Below are positions 15,236-21,930 of a DNA stretch of 32,693 nucleotides, in pieces (the first letter of the stretch is position 1; each line of letters starts with the position of its first letter). Location of the stretch: contig CAZHTF010000032.1 of assembly GCA_964535305.1 (NCBI GenBank), positions 1-32,693 on the forward strand. Direction: 5' to 3'. A model generated the notes under the pieces. The model was given only the letters and a program-made list of their open reading frames with translations, was not told where the DNA came from and did no database searches. A program made the translations under genes and the position numbers. Origin of the DNA: CAZHTF01 sp964535305 (GTDB lineage Bacteria > Planctomycetota > Phycisphaerae > UBA1845 > Fen-1342).

Positions 15236-16192
15236 ATGCAGGTAATTGTGGCAAAGCCGCGCGGCTTCTGCGCCGGCGTCGAACGCGCCATCCGCGTGGT
15301 CGAGCTGGCGCTCGAGGAATACGGCCCGCCGATCTACGTTCGCAAGCAGATCGTCCACAACACGCACGTGGTCGAGCGTCTGCGGCAGATGGGCGCGGTC
15401 TTCATCGAGGAGCTGCAGGAAGTGCCCAATGGCGCCATCGCGATCCTCTCCGCGCACGGCTCGCCGCCCAGCGTCTACAATGACGCCGCCCGCCGCAACC
15501 TGCGGCTGCTCGACGCCACCTGCCCGCTGGTGACCAAGGTGCACATGGAAGTACGGCGTTACGTGCGCCGCGGTTACCGCATCATCCTGATCGGCCACGC
15601 CGGACACGATGAAGTCATTGGCACGATGGGCCAGGCCCCGGCCGACACGCTGCTGGTCGAGGACCTCAAGCAGGCTGCGGCGCTGCAGGTCGACCCGCAG
15701 CAGCCGGGCGTGATACTGACGCAGACCACGCTCAGCCAGGACGACACGCGCGACATCGTCGAGCTGCTGCGGCGGCGCTACCCGCACCTCGAGTTGCCGC
15801 CCAACGACGACATCTGTTACGCCACGCAGAACCGCCAGAACGCGGTCAAACAGATCGCGAATGATGTTCAGTTGCTGCTGGTGGTCGGCTCGGAGAATTC
15901 CTCGAACTCGCAGCGCCTGACGGAAGTCGCCCGTGCCCGCGGTGTGGCGTCTTACCTGATCGACGGACCCGAGCAGATCGAGCCGGCCTGGTTCGTCGGC
16001 GTGCGTGGCGTCGGCCTGTCCTCCGGCGCCAGCGCACCCGAAGACATCGTCCAGGCCGTACTGACCCGCATTGGCGAGTTGGGCGTCACCAGCGTTCGCG
16101 AGGTCGTCGCGCCGGATGAAGGCGTGGTGTTCAACCTGCCGAGATTCACGCCGCTGACCACGCCGAATTCACAGATTTCGTCGGGTAACTAG
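15236..16192 (+). CDS. ispH: 4-hydroxy-3-methylbut-2-enyl diphosphate reductase (IspH/LytB)
   Basis: The last enzyme of the MEP pathway, reducing HMBPP to IPP and DMAPP with a [4Fe-4S] cluster. It has 318 residues, the normal family length. All three cluster cysteines are seen: C12 (PRGFCAG), C96 (DATCPLVTK) and C194 (ICYATQNRQ). Substrate residues are also present: H41 in IVHN, H74 in SAHGSPP, H124 and E126 in IGHAGHDEV, the TQTTLS motif, SSNSQRL, and GLSSGASAPE. The ATG at 15236 has GAGGT close upstream; longer in-frame starts would add a non-conserved Arg-rich leader. Its presence implies isoprenoid synthesis by the MEP route in this organism. Confidence 0.97.
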   Translation: MQVIVAKPRGFCAGVERAIRVVELALEEYGPPIYVRKQIVHNTHVVERLRQMGAVFIEELQEVPNGAIAILSAHGSPPSVYNDAARRNLRLLDATCPLVTKVHMEVRRYVRRGYRIILIGHAGHDEVIGTMGQAPADTLLVEDLKQAAALQVDPQQPGVILTQTTLSQDDTRDIVELLRRRYPHLELPPNDDICYATQNRQNAVKQIANDVQLLLVVGSENSSNSQRLTEVARARGVASYLIDGPEQIEPAWFVGVRGVGLSSGASAPEDIVQAVLTRIGELGVTSVREVVAPDEGVVFNLPRFTPLTTPNSQISSGN

Positions 16193-16235
16193 CAAGCTGC
16201 CTGTCGAATCGCGTTGCGGCGGTACAAAGCAGCAC

Positions 16236-16266
16236 GGGCGGCAGCCGCGTGATGCGACCGCCGCCC
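16236..16266 (+). terminator. Possible terminator hairpin after ispH
   Basis: GGGCGGC (16236-16242) pairs with GCCGCCC (16260-16266) across a 17-nt loop, followed by a weakly T-rich stretch (GTGTTGTTCATT). The U-run is poor, so either a weak terminator or a 3' stabilising hairpin is possible. It lies between two convergent genes. Confidence 0.35.
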
Positions 16267-16308
16267 GCGTGTTGTTCATTCAGCGAGGCGAAGCTTCAAA
16301 AGCCGTAA

Positions 16309-16950
16309 CTAGTGACCGGCCTTCTTCTCTTCCTTCTTCTCGCCCATGCTCTTCTCGCCGGCCGGCGGCATGATGACCGCGTCGATCACGTGGATCACGC
16401 CGTTCGAACAGGTGACATCGGCCATCGTGACGGTTGCGCCATCGATCATGACCTTGCCGTCCTTAACCGTGATCTTGGCCTCGGCGCCGTTGACGGTCTT
16501 GGCCATCTTGCCGTCCATCTTCTTGGCGTCTTCGGCCATGACCTTGCTGCCGACCACATGGTAGGTCAGGATGCCCTTGAGCTTGTCCTTGCTCTCCGGC
16601 TTCATCAGGTCCGCCAGCGTCTCCTTGGGCAGCTTGGCGAATGCATCGTCGGTCGGGGCGAACACCGTGAACGGGCCCTTGCCCTTCAGCGTGTCGACCA
16701 AGCCGGCGCTCTTGAGCAGCGAGCACAGCGTGTTGTGCTTGCCGGTGCCCATCGCCGTGTCAACGATGTCCTTTTCCTTCTTCTCGTCAGCCTTCTGCTC
16801 TTCCTTCTTGGGCTCCTGTGCCGGCTTGGCGGGCGCCATGCCCGGCTTGCCACCTTCCTGGGCGCTGCTGATCTGTGTCAGCCCGGCGAACGCGATCGCC
16901 GCAACAGGAACAGCCACGACCCACGAACGCAGCCACATCGAGCGCTTCAT
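16309..16950 (-). CDS. Secreted fasciclin (FAS1) domain protein
   Basis: A 213-residue exported protein. The ATG at 16950 gives a signal peptide, KRSMWLRSWVVAVPVAAIAFAGL..., cut near ISSAQ. A highly charged linker (Lys/Glu/Pro-rich, KPAQEPKKEEQKADEKKEKD) leads to a single FAS1 domain, seen in DIVDTAMGTGKHNTLCSLLK, GPFTVFAPTDDAFAKLP, ILTYHVVGSKVM and NGVIHVIDAVIMPP. FAS1 domains mediate adhesion to surfaces or polysaccharide. The tail is again Lys/Glu-rich. In-frame codons upstream of 16950 extend into a non-conserved Arg-rich stretch, and AGGGA lies a few bases before the chosen ATG. Two Cys (in CSLLK and VTCSNG) might pair in the envelope. It is a single-gene unit, converging on ispH. Confidence 0.93.
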   Translation of the reverse strand: MKRSMWLRSWVVAVPVAAIAFAGLTQISSAQEGGKPGMAPAKPAQEPKKEEQKADEKKEKDIVDTAMGTGKHNTLCSLLKSAGLVDTLKGKGPFTVFAPTDDAFAKLPKETLADLMKPESKDKLKGILTYHVVGSKVMAEDAKKMDGKMAKTVNGAEAKITVKDGKVMIDGATVTMADVTCSNGVIHVIDAVIMPPAGEKSMGEKKEEKKAGH

Positions 16951-17381
16951 ACAAACATCCCTTTCGTGTAACCGCGAGGCACTCGTCGCCCGGCACATGC
17001 CGGGGACCCGCGGCCTCGCCCGCGGTCCGGTCTTTGTTTCACTCCGGAAATCAAGCCTGGTACTGTAGCGTTTCCACGCAGAAATCAATGGGTAACGGCG
17101 CGACATGCAATCCGCGTGCTGATCGTCCGCCGAAGGCGCGCCGCAGGCAGGGAATTTCGCAAGTTCTTTTCAAAAAGCCTCTTACACACGAACACCGCAG
17201 CAGACCCCCGAGCCGCCGCTTTGAAATCCAGACACAATTCCCGCCACGCCGATAGGCCCCCTGCGCACGAATTCGCCGGTGCAGGCAGCCGGCCCGATGC
17301 GCCCGCCGCCGTGATCGGCGGCAGCGTCCCTTCGTGTTCATGCGCGGTCCGTTCGGTGAGCCGCGGCGTGCCGCGACAGCT
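16951..17381. other. 431-bp intergenic region upstream of the fasciclin gene
   Basis: No credible gene on either strand. It is somewhat less GC-rich than its surroundings around 17150-17250 and presumably holds the fasciclin promoter, but I cannot pick hexamers with confidence. No repeat, tRNA or transposon end is seen. Confidence 0.5.
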
Positions 17382-19028
17382 TCACTCCGCGCTTGAATCG
17401 TCGCGCGGCGGCTCTGAGACGGGCTTTTTCGAGCCGAGCGCGCGGCGGATGACGACTGTCCGCGCGAAGATGTCGCCCAGCCGCTGACGATTGCGCGAGA
17501 TCAGCACCAGGAAGCCCAGAATCCAGAATTGCGGCAGGAGCTCGATCAGCCGCACGACATTGCGCGTCACGATCTGCCACGCCGCCGGCGATTGGGCACT
17601 CTCCGCCAGCAGGCGTGTCCGCGTGACGACCTTGCCGATCGTGCGGCCGAGCGTGAGCTCGAGGATCAGCGCGTAGACGACGTATCCCCCGCCGCTGAGA
17701 CCCCACCAAAGCAGTGTGTCGCGCGTCGGCAAGCCCAGCGCCGGGTCGTTTGTCAGGCCCCAGCTTGCCAGGTTCGCAGCGGCGGTCTGCCAGTCGATCT
17801 GCAAAGCGGCGGCGGCCGCCAGCGTGAACGGGACAAAGTCGATCAGGAAGCCGGCCAGCCGCTGAAACGTAAACGCCAGCTCGCAGCCGCTGGGCAGCAC
17901 GACGGAATTCATCATGCTGTCGCGACGAAAGATGAACAGCACGCTCAGAACGCCGAAGAGCAGCAGCAGCGTCACCAGTTGCAGCGAGCCCTGCGCGATG
18001 CGCGAACGCTGAGCGTCGCTCAAGATTGTCGCCGGCAGCAGCGTAGGCTGTCCCGGAGCGGCGGCGATGCGGCCGAAACGCAGCACCGCATTCTGATCCT
18101 GGGCCTTGGCCAGCAGGGCCAGGTCCTGCCCGTGCGCGACGACGTCCGTGTAGCGCTCGAGCGTGGCGCCCTCCGGCAATGCCGAGAGCAGCAGCATCCC
18201 GGGGCGCCAACTACCCGCGCCGCTTTCGCCGAGCCGCCGATACGCCGCGACGGCCGGCCCGCTGGCGCCGTCGCTGACGTGCGCGGTGACGAGCGTCGGC
18301 GAACGATTGAAGTTCACCACCCAGAATGCGTCCAAGGGCGCGGTGTCGATCGTTTCGCGCTCGCCCCAGACGGCGCTGCCCAGGTCGAGTCGCACCGCGA
18401 CGACGCGCGTGGCGGACTCGGCCACCAGCAGGTGCACGCCATCAGGCGTTGCGCATAGTCGTGGCGGAAGGTCGCTCTCGACCGGGATGAACGTCGGCAC
18501 GTCGGCGATCGCCGACCAGCTTGACCCGCGATAGCGCACCAGCGCCAGCGGCGTCTGAGATTGAAACGGGCGCGTGGTCACGCCTGCGGCCGGGCTCCAG
18601 GCGCGCAGGTTGGCCGCCGCTTCGGACTCGACCAGCGCGAAGATTGTGCCGTCGCGCCCGACCAGCTCGATCGGCGTATGCCGGCCGGCGAGTGAAAGCT
18701 CCGGGGTGGAGGCCTCCAGCGAGTCCAGCGATTTGGATTTGTCCGCCCAGTAGCGCCGCAGCGAGCGATCGTCGAACAGCGCGATCACATCTTCATCCAG
18801 CCCGATCAGCCGCTCCACTCGGCGATTGATCAGCCGGTCCGGCCCAAACTCGCTGCTATCGCGGCAGAAGAGGTGCGTTTCGGCGCGGCCGACGAAGGCA
18901 AGCCACAAGTAGCGCTCGCCCGCGGCGATCCGCAGCTCGAAGCGCTCCGCCTGCGCGGGACTGGCCAGTGCCAGAGCCGCCAGGCACAGTGCGGTAAGCT
19001 GCCATCGTGCCAATCCGCTGGATCTCAC
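17382..19028 (-). CDS. Exported-front RDD family membrane protein
   Basis: A 548-residue protein. It starts with a signal sequence (WQLTALCLAALALASPAQA). A large extracytoplasmic N-terminal region follows (about residues 28-330), rich in beta strands and reminiscent of a beta-propeller, with no catalytic motif that I recognise. A transmembrane helix comes next (LQLVTLLLLFGVLSVLFIF). The C-terminal RDD domain (about 380-520) has LAFTFQRLAGFLIDFVPFTLA, then GYVVYALILELTLGRTIGKVVTRTRLL and a closing LGDIFARTVVIRR. The defining Arg and two Asp residues are thus recognisable (QRLAGFLIDF). It starts with GTG at 19028, overlapping by 4 nt the TGA of the upstream lipoprotein gene, so translation is coupled. 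RDD proteins are poorly understood; some have been linked to ion exchange. Confidence 0.85.
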   Translation of the reverse strand: MRSSGLARWQLTALCLAALALASPAQAERFELRIAAGERYLWLAFVGRAETHLFCRDSSEFGPDRLINRRVERLIGLDEDVIALFDDRSLRRYWADKSKSLDSLEASTPELSLAGRHTPIELVGRDGTIFALVESEAAANLRAWSPAAGVTTRPFQSQTPLALVRYRGSSWSAIADVPTFIPVESDLPPRLCATPDGVHLLVAESATRVVAVRLDLGSAVWGERETIDTAPLDAFWVVNFNRSPTLVTAHVSDGASGPAVAAYRRLGESGAGSWRPGMLLLSALPEGATLERYTDVVAHGQDLALLAKAQDQNAVLRFGRIAAAPGQPTLLPATILSDAQRSRIAQGSLQLVTLLLLFGVLSVLFIFRRDSMMNSVVLPSGCELAFTFQRLAGFLIDFVPFTLAAAAALQIDWQTAAANLASWGLTNDPALGLPTRDTLLWWGLSGGGYVVYALILELTLGRTIGKVVTRTRLLAESAQSPAAWQIVTRNVVRLIELLPQFWILGFLVLISRNRQRLGDIFARTVVIRRALGSKKPVSEPPRDDSSAE

Positions 19029-19972
19029 GGTGTTTGCGACCTGGGCTGTGCGCGGCCCACCTCGGCGGCCGGCTGATCCAGCCGCTCGACCGCACCATCC
19101 CAGCGTGTGGGGAATTCGCAGAAGTCGACCAGCTCGGGCGTCAGCCGCGTACCGGTAATGTCAACCCGCAGCTCGGCCGACGCCAGCGGCCAGTCGATCA
19201 CGTACTTGCGCGGTGTGAACGGACCGCTGCCGCCGATGCGTTCGTAATTGTCGAGCCGCGCATGCATCAACACCTGCCCGCGCAGGTCGCGGTCGACAAT
19301 CTCGACCGGCTGATGCGGGGCGAACGGTTGCAGCTTGATTTCGCGTACGCCGGCGGCCTCGCCATCGTCGCGCAGCCGGACGTATTGCAGCCGATGGTCG
19401 TCGCCGTCAATTCGCAGGATGGGTCGCAGGCTATCGCTCAGTCGCTCGGGCAGCGCGGTGAGCCCCAGCGCGTCCATCAAATCCGCCGGCGAAATGGGCA
19501 GCTTGGCGGTGGTGCGATCGGCGGCGGCCTCCCAGGTCCCCCACCAGAGCTTCCGCACTTCAGGGTCGATCCACATCCAGTAGCGATCGTCGTTCGAGCC
19601 GAGTTCGGCGATCACGCCCGCCAGCGAGCGCACTTCAAACCGCAGGCAGCGCGGCGCGCGATAGAGCAGCCGTGCTTCGTAGCCCATGAAGCGCCGCTCC
19701 ATGCCATCGCCGTCACGAAAGCGGAACGACACCAGCGCCGCCGAGCGCACCGTGCCTTCGATTTGCTCCGCGTTGGCATTCACGCGATAGAGCGCTTCGT
19801 CCAGGTCGCGCGGCGGGACGCTCGGGCCGCGCTTGGCGATCTCCGGACAGCCGCATAGCAAACCGGTCAACGGCAGCAGCAGCAGCGCGGCGCGCGAGTG
19901 CCGCGCGTTCAAGCTGGCGCCGCGCCGAACGGGCTTGTCTATTTGTTTCCGCTTCCGCCGCCGCTCATGCAT
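19025..19972 (-). CDS. Predicted outer-surface lipoprotein (LolA/LolB-like fold possible)
   Basis: A 315-residue predicted lipoprotein. The ATG at 19972 gives a long basic n-region (MHERRRKRKQIDKPVRRG), a hydrophobic stretch (ALLLLPLTGLLCGC) and a lipidation Cys at the lipobox LCGC. A TTG closer to the hydrophobic core is possible but has no Shine-Dalgarno. The mature part begins with a helix (LDEALYRVNANAEQI) and continues with curved-sheet-like strands (FRDGDGMERRFMGYEARLLY, LRFEVRSLAGVIAELGSNDD, YWMWIDPEVRKLWWG). This pattern resembles LolA/LolB-type lipoprotein carriers, a fold guess only. Its start overlaps the end of the preceding zinc-ribbon segment by 8 nt and its stop overlaps the RDD gene by 4 nt. 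The three therefore form one operon, and the products may act together at the envelope. Confidence 0.78.
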   Translation of the reverse strand: MHERRRKRKQIDKPVRRGASLNARHSRAALLLLPLTGLLCGCPEIAKRGPSVPPRDLDEALYRVNANAEQIEGTVRSAALVSFRFRDGDGMERRFMGYEARLLYRAPRCLRFEVRSLAGVIAELGSNDDRYWMWIDPEVRKLWWGTWEAAADRTTAKLPISPADLMDALGLTALPERLSDSLRPILRIDGDDHRLQYVRLRDDGEAAGVREIKLQPFAPHQPVEIVDRDLRGQVLMHARLDNYERIGGSGPFTPRKYVIDWPLASAELRVDITGTRLTPELVDFCEFPTRWDGAVERLDQPAAEVGRAQPRSQTP

Positions 19973-20591
19973 GCGTACCAGCCCCCAGGCTGGCCGCAGC
20001 CAGCTCCGCCGCGCCGCCGAGCAGCGCTTCGAGCTGCTGGCTGAGCCGCTCGATTTCGTCTTCGTCCAAGTCTGGCCGGCAGACGCTGAAGCGCTGCCCG
20101 TTGCGCGGCGCGCTGAACTCCCAGAGCTCCTGGCCGTGCACCTGCCGCGTCTGCTCCAGCCGCAGCACACGTTTTCGCCAGAGCAGCAGCGCCAGCACGA
20201 AGCGGAACTGGGCCGCTTGCGCAGGCTGCGCGGCATGCGGCGCGTCTGCGGATTAGGCCGCAGACCGCAATTCGAGCGCGAATCCCGTGTCCTGCGATTG
20301 CAGCGGTCCGGCTGGTGACCCACGCTCTTGCGGTGTGAGCCGGACGAAGAACGCAAACACGGCCTCGCAGTCGAAGGCGAAGCTGCGCGGCGTGGCCGGA
20401 TTCGCGCGGCGCGTCTGCCACGACGCCAACGCCTGCGGGTCGTTGTTCGTGCAGGCGGGGCAGAAATCGCGCCGCTCAAAACCGCTGGGAATCGCGTAGA
20501 GAAATGCGCGAATTGCGTCGCCGACCTCGAAGACTCGCGCGCAGCCGCGACACGCGTCCGCCCGCCGAGGCATCTGCCAATCAGTCTGCAA
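19965..20591 (-). pseudogene. Zinc-ribbon protein split by an in-frame TAA
   Basis: The first part runs from TTG 20591 (GAGGAG Shine-Dalgarno 6 nt upstream) through a zinc ribbon CRGCARVFEVGD...FCPACT and FDCEAVFAFFVRL to a TAA at 20255-20253 (112 codons). The same frame then stays open for 95 more codons: QFRFVLALLLWRKRVLRLEQ, ELWEFSAPRNGQRF, VCRPDLDEDEIERLSQQLEALL, to TGA at 19967-19965. I recall an uncharacterised planctomycete family of about 170-210 residues having both parts in one chain, a CxxC ribbon followed by a RYVLALLLxRKRxLRL helix; this is from memory. So the TAA looks like a nonsense mutation. No convincing start precedes the second part (GTG 20198 would cut the conserved helix). 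The alternative is two genuine small genes. Confidence 0.55.
20244..20265. repeat. Perfect hairpin carrying the interrupting stop codon in its loop
   Basis: GTCTGCGG (20244-20251) and CCGCAGAC (20258-20265) form an 8-bp perfect stem with loop ATTAGG. The minus-strand TAA stop of the split zinc-ribbon gene lies within this loop. No T-run follows on either side, so it is not a standard terminator. A quasi-palindrome corrected by template switching would produce such a structure (inference). Confidence 0.7.
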
Positions 20592-20613
20592 ACGGCTCTC
20601 CTCAGGAACAGGG

Positions 20614-20619
20614 ATTATA
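20614..20619 (-). promoter_or_regulatory. Consensus -10 box (TATAAT) for the zinc-ribbon/lipoprotein/RDD operon
   Basis: The minus strand reads TATAAT here. RNA would start near 20607, only about 15 nt before the TTG start at 20591, which leaves just enough room for the GAGGAG Shine-Dalgarno at 20598-20603. No good -35 hexamer is seen at 16-18 bp. In this GC-rich region a perfect -10 is notable. Confidence 0.45.
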
Positions 20620-20739
20620 GCGCCTGGTGTGGTTGGCGACGAGTGCGGCGGGCAGCGGCTTTCGTTGGCTGCATCTGGCGAGTACGCTGGAGGTTCGCGC
20701 TGCGTGAGGCCACGCGGTCGCGCTGGAAGGACGCGCCTG

Positions 20740-21930
20740 ATGAGCCGCTTGCCGATCTCGGAGAAGGTCGCCAAGGACATGCATTCCGCGTCTTGGGTGC
20801 GGGCAATGTTCGAGAAGGGCCGCAAGCTGCGCGAGCAGTTTGGCAGCGCGAACGTGCACGATTTCTCGCTGGGCAATCCGAACGCAGCGCCACCGACGGC
20901 GTTTTCCGAAGCGCTGGCCGCGTGCGTGCGTGACGACGACCCGGCCCTGCATCGCTACATGCCCAACGCCGGCTTCGACGACGCCCGCGCCGCTGTCGCC
21001 GACCTGCTGAATCACGAATACGGCCTGGACTTCGCAGGCGCAGGCGTCATCCTCACCAGCGGCGCGGCGGGCGCGATGAGCATCGCGCTGCGCGCCATCC
21101 TCGACCCCGCCGATGAAGTGCTCGTGCTTGCGCCGTATTTCCCTGAATACCGCTTTTACATCGAGCATGCCCAGGGCCGAATGGTCGTGGTCGAAACACG
21201 CGGCGACCTGCAGCCCGACCTGTCCGCAATCGAATCTGCGATCACGCCGCGCACTCGCGCCATCATCGTGAATTCGCCGAACAATCCGAGCGGCGTGGTG
21301 TATCACCAGGACGCCTGCGGCGCGCTGGCGGCGCTTGTGAAGCGCTTCGACACGCCGGACACGCCGATCTATCTGGTCTGCGACGACATCTACCGCCGAT
21401 TGGTGTTCGATCCGCCACGTGCTCCGGCGGTCGCCACGCTGTACCCGCGCAGCCTGATCTGCTCGAGTTTTTCGAAAGACCTGAGCATCCCCGGCGAGCG
21501 CATGGGCTATCTCGCGCCGCACCCGGATCTGCCTGAGCGCGAGTCTTTCCTGGCCGCGGCGACCATGCTGAATCGCACGATGGGGTTTGTGAATGCGCCC
21601 GCGCTGGTGCAGCGCGTGATCGCGCGCTGCGCCCGCTCGCTGTGCGACGTGCAGTTTTACCGCAGGAATCGCGATCTGCTGTGTGACGCGCTGCGGAGCT
21701 TCGGCTATGAGCTGACGATGCCGGGTGGGGCGTTCTACGCCTTCCCGCGCACGCCGATTCCCGACGATGTGGCCTTCACCGAGCTGCTGCTACGCCGACG
21801 CGTGCTGTGCGTTCCGGGCCGCGGATTCGGGCGAGCCGGTTATATGCGCGTCGCGTTCTGCGTCGAACCGCGCACCATCGAGGCAGCGCTGCCAGCATTC
21901 CGTGACGTACTGGGCGATCTGCGAACATGA
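20740..21930 (+). CDS. Class I/II pyridoxal-phosphate aminotransferase
   Basis: A 396-residue fold-type I PLP enzyme. The start ATG 20740 has GGAAGGA 8 nt upstream. Seen in order: substrate-loop region FSLGNPNAAPP; cofactor phosphate region TSGAAGAMSIAL; the NSPNNPSGVVY motif (PLP-ring Asn); YLVCDDIYRRLVF, with the Asp and Tyr that contact PLP; SSFSKDLSIPGERMGY, with the Schiff-base Lys; and a C-terminal GYMRVAFC with the carboxylate-binding Arg. The overall layout is that of AspC/AAT-like aminotransferases, and amino-acid specificity cannot be assigned. It ends in ATGA, overlapping the start of the next, unknown gene, so the two are translated together. It is divergent from the zinc-ribbon operon across 148 bp. 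Confidence 0.93.
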   Translation: MSRLPISEKVAKDMHSASWVRAMFEKGRKLREQFGSANVHDFSLGNPNAAPPTAFSEALAACVRDDDPALHRYMPNAGFDDARAAVADLLNHEYGLDFAGAGVILTSGAAGAMSIALRAILDPADEVLVLAPYFPEYRFYIEHAQGRMVVVETRGDLQPDLSAIESAITPRTRAIIVNSPNNPSGVVYHQDACGALAALVKRFDTPDTPIYLVCDDIYRRLVFDPPRAPAVATLYPRSLICSSFSKDLSIPGERMGYLAPHPDLPERESFLAAATMLNRTMGFVNAPALVQRVIARCARSLCDVQFYRRNRDLLCDALRSFGYELTMPGGAFYAFPRTPIPDDVAFTELLLRRRVLCVPGRGFGRAGYMRVAFCVEPRTIEAALPAFRDVLGDLRT

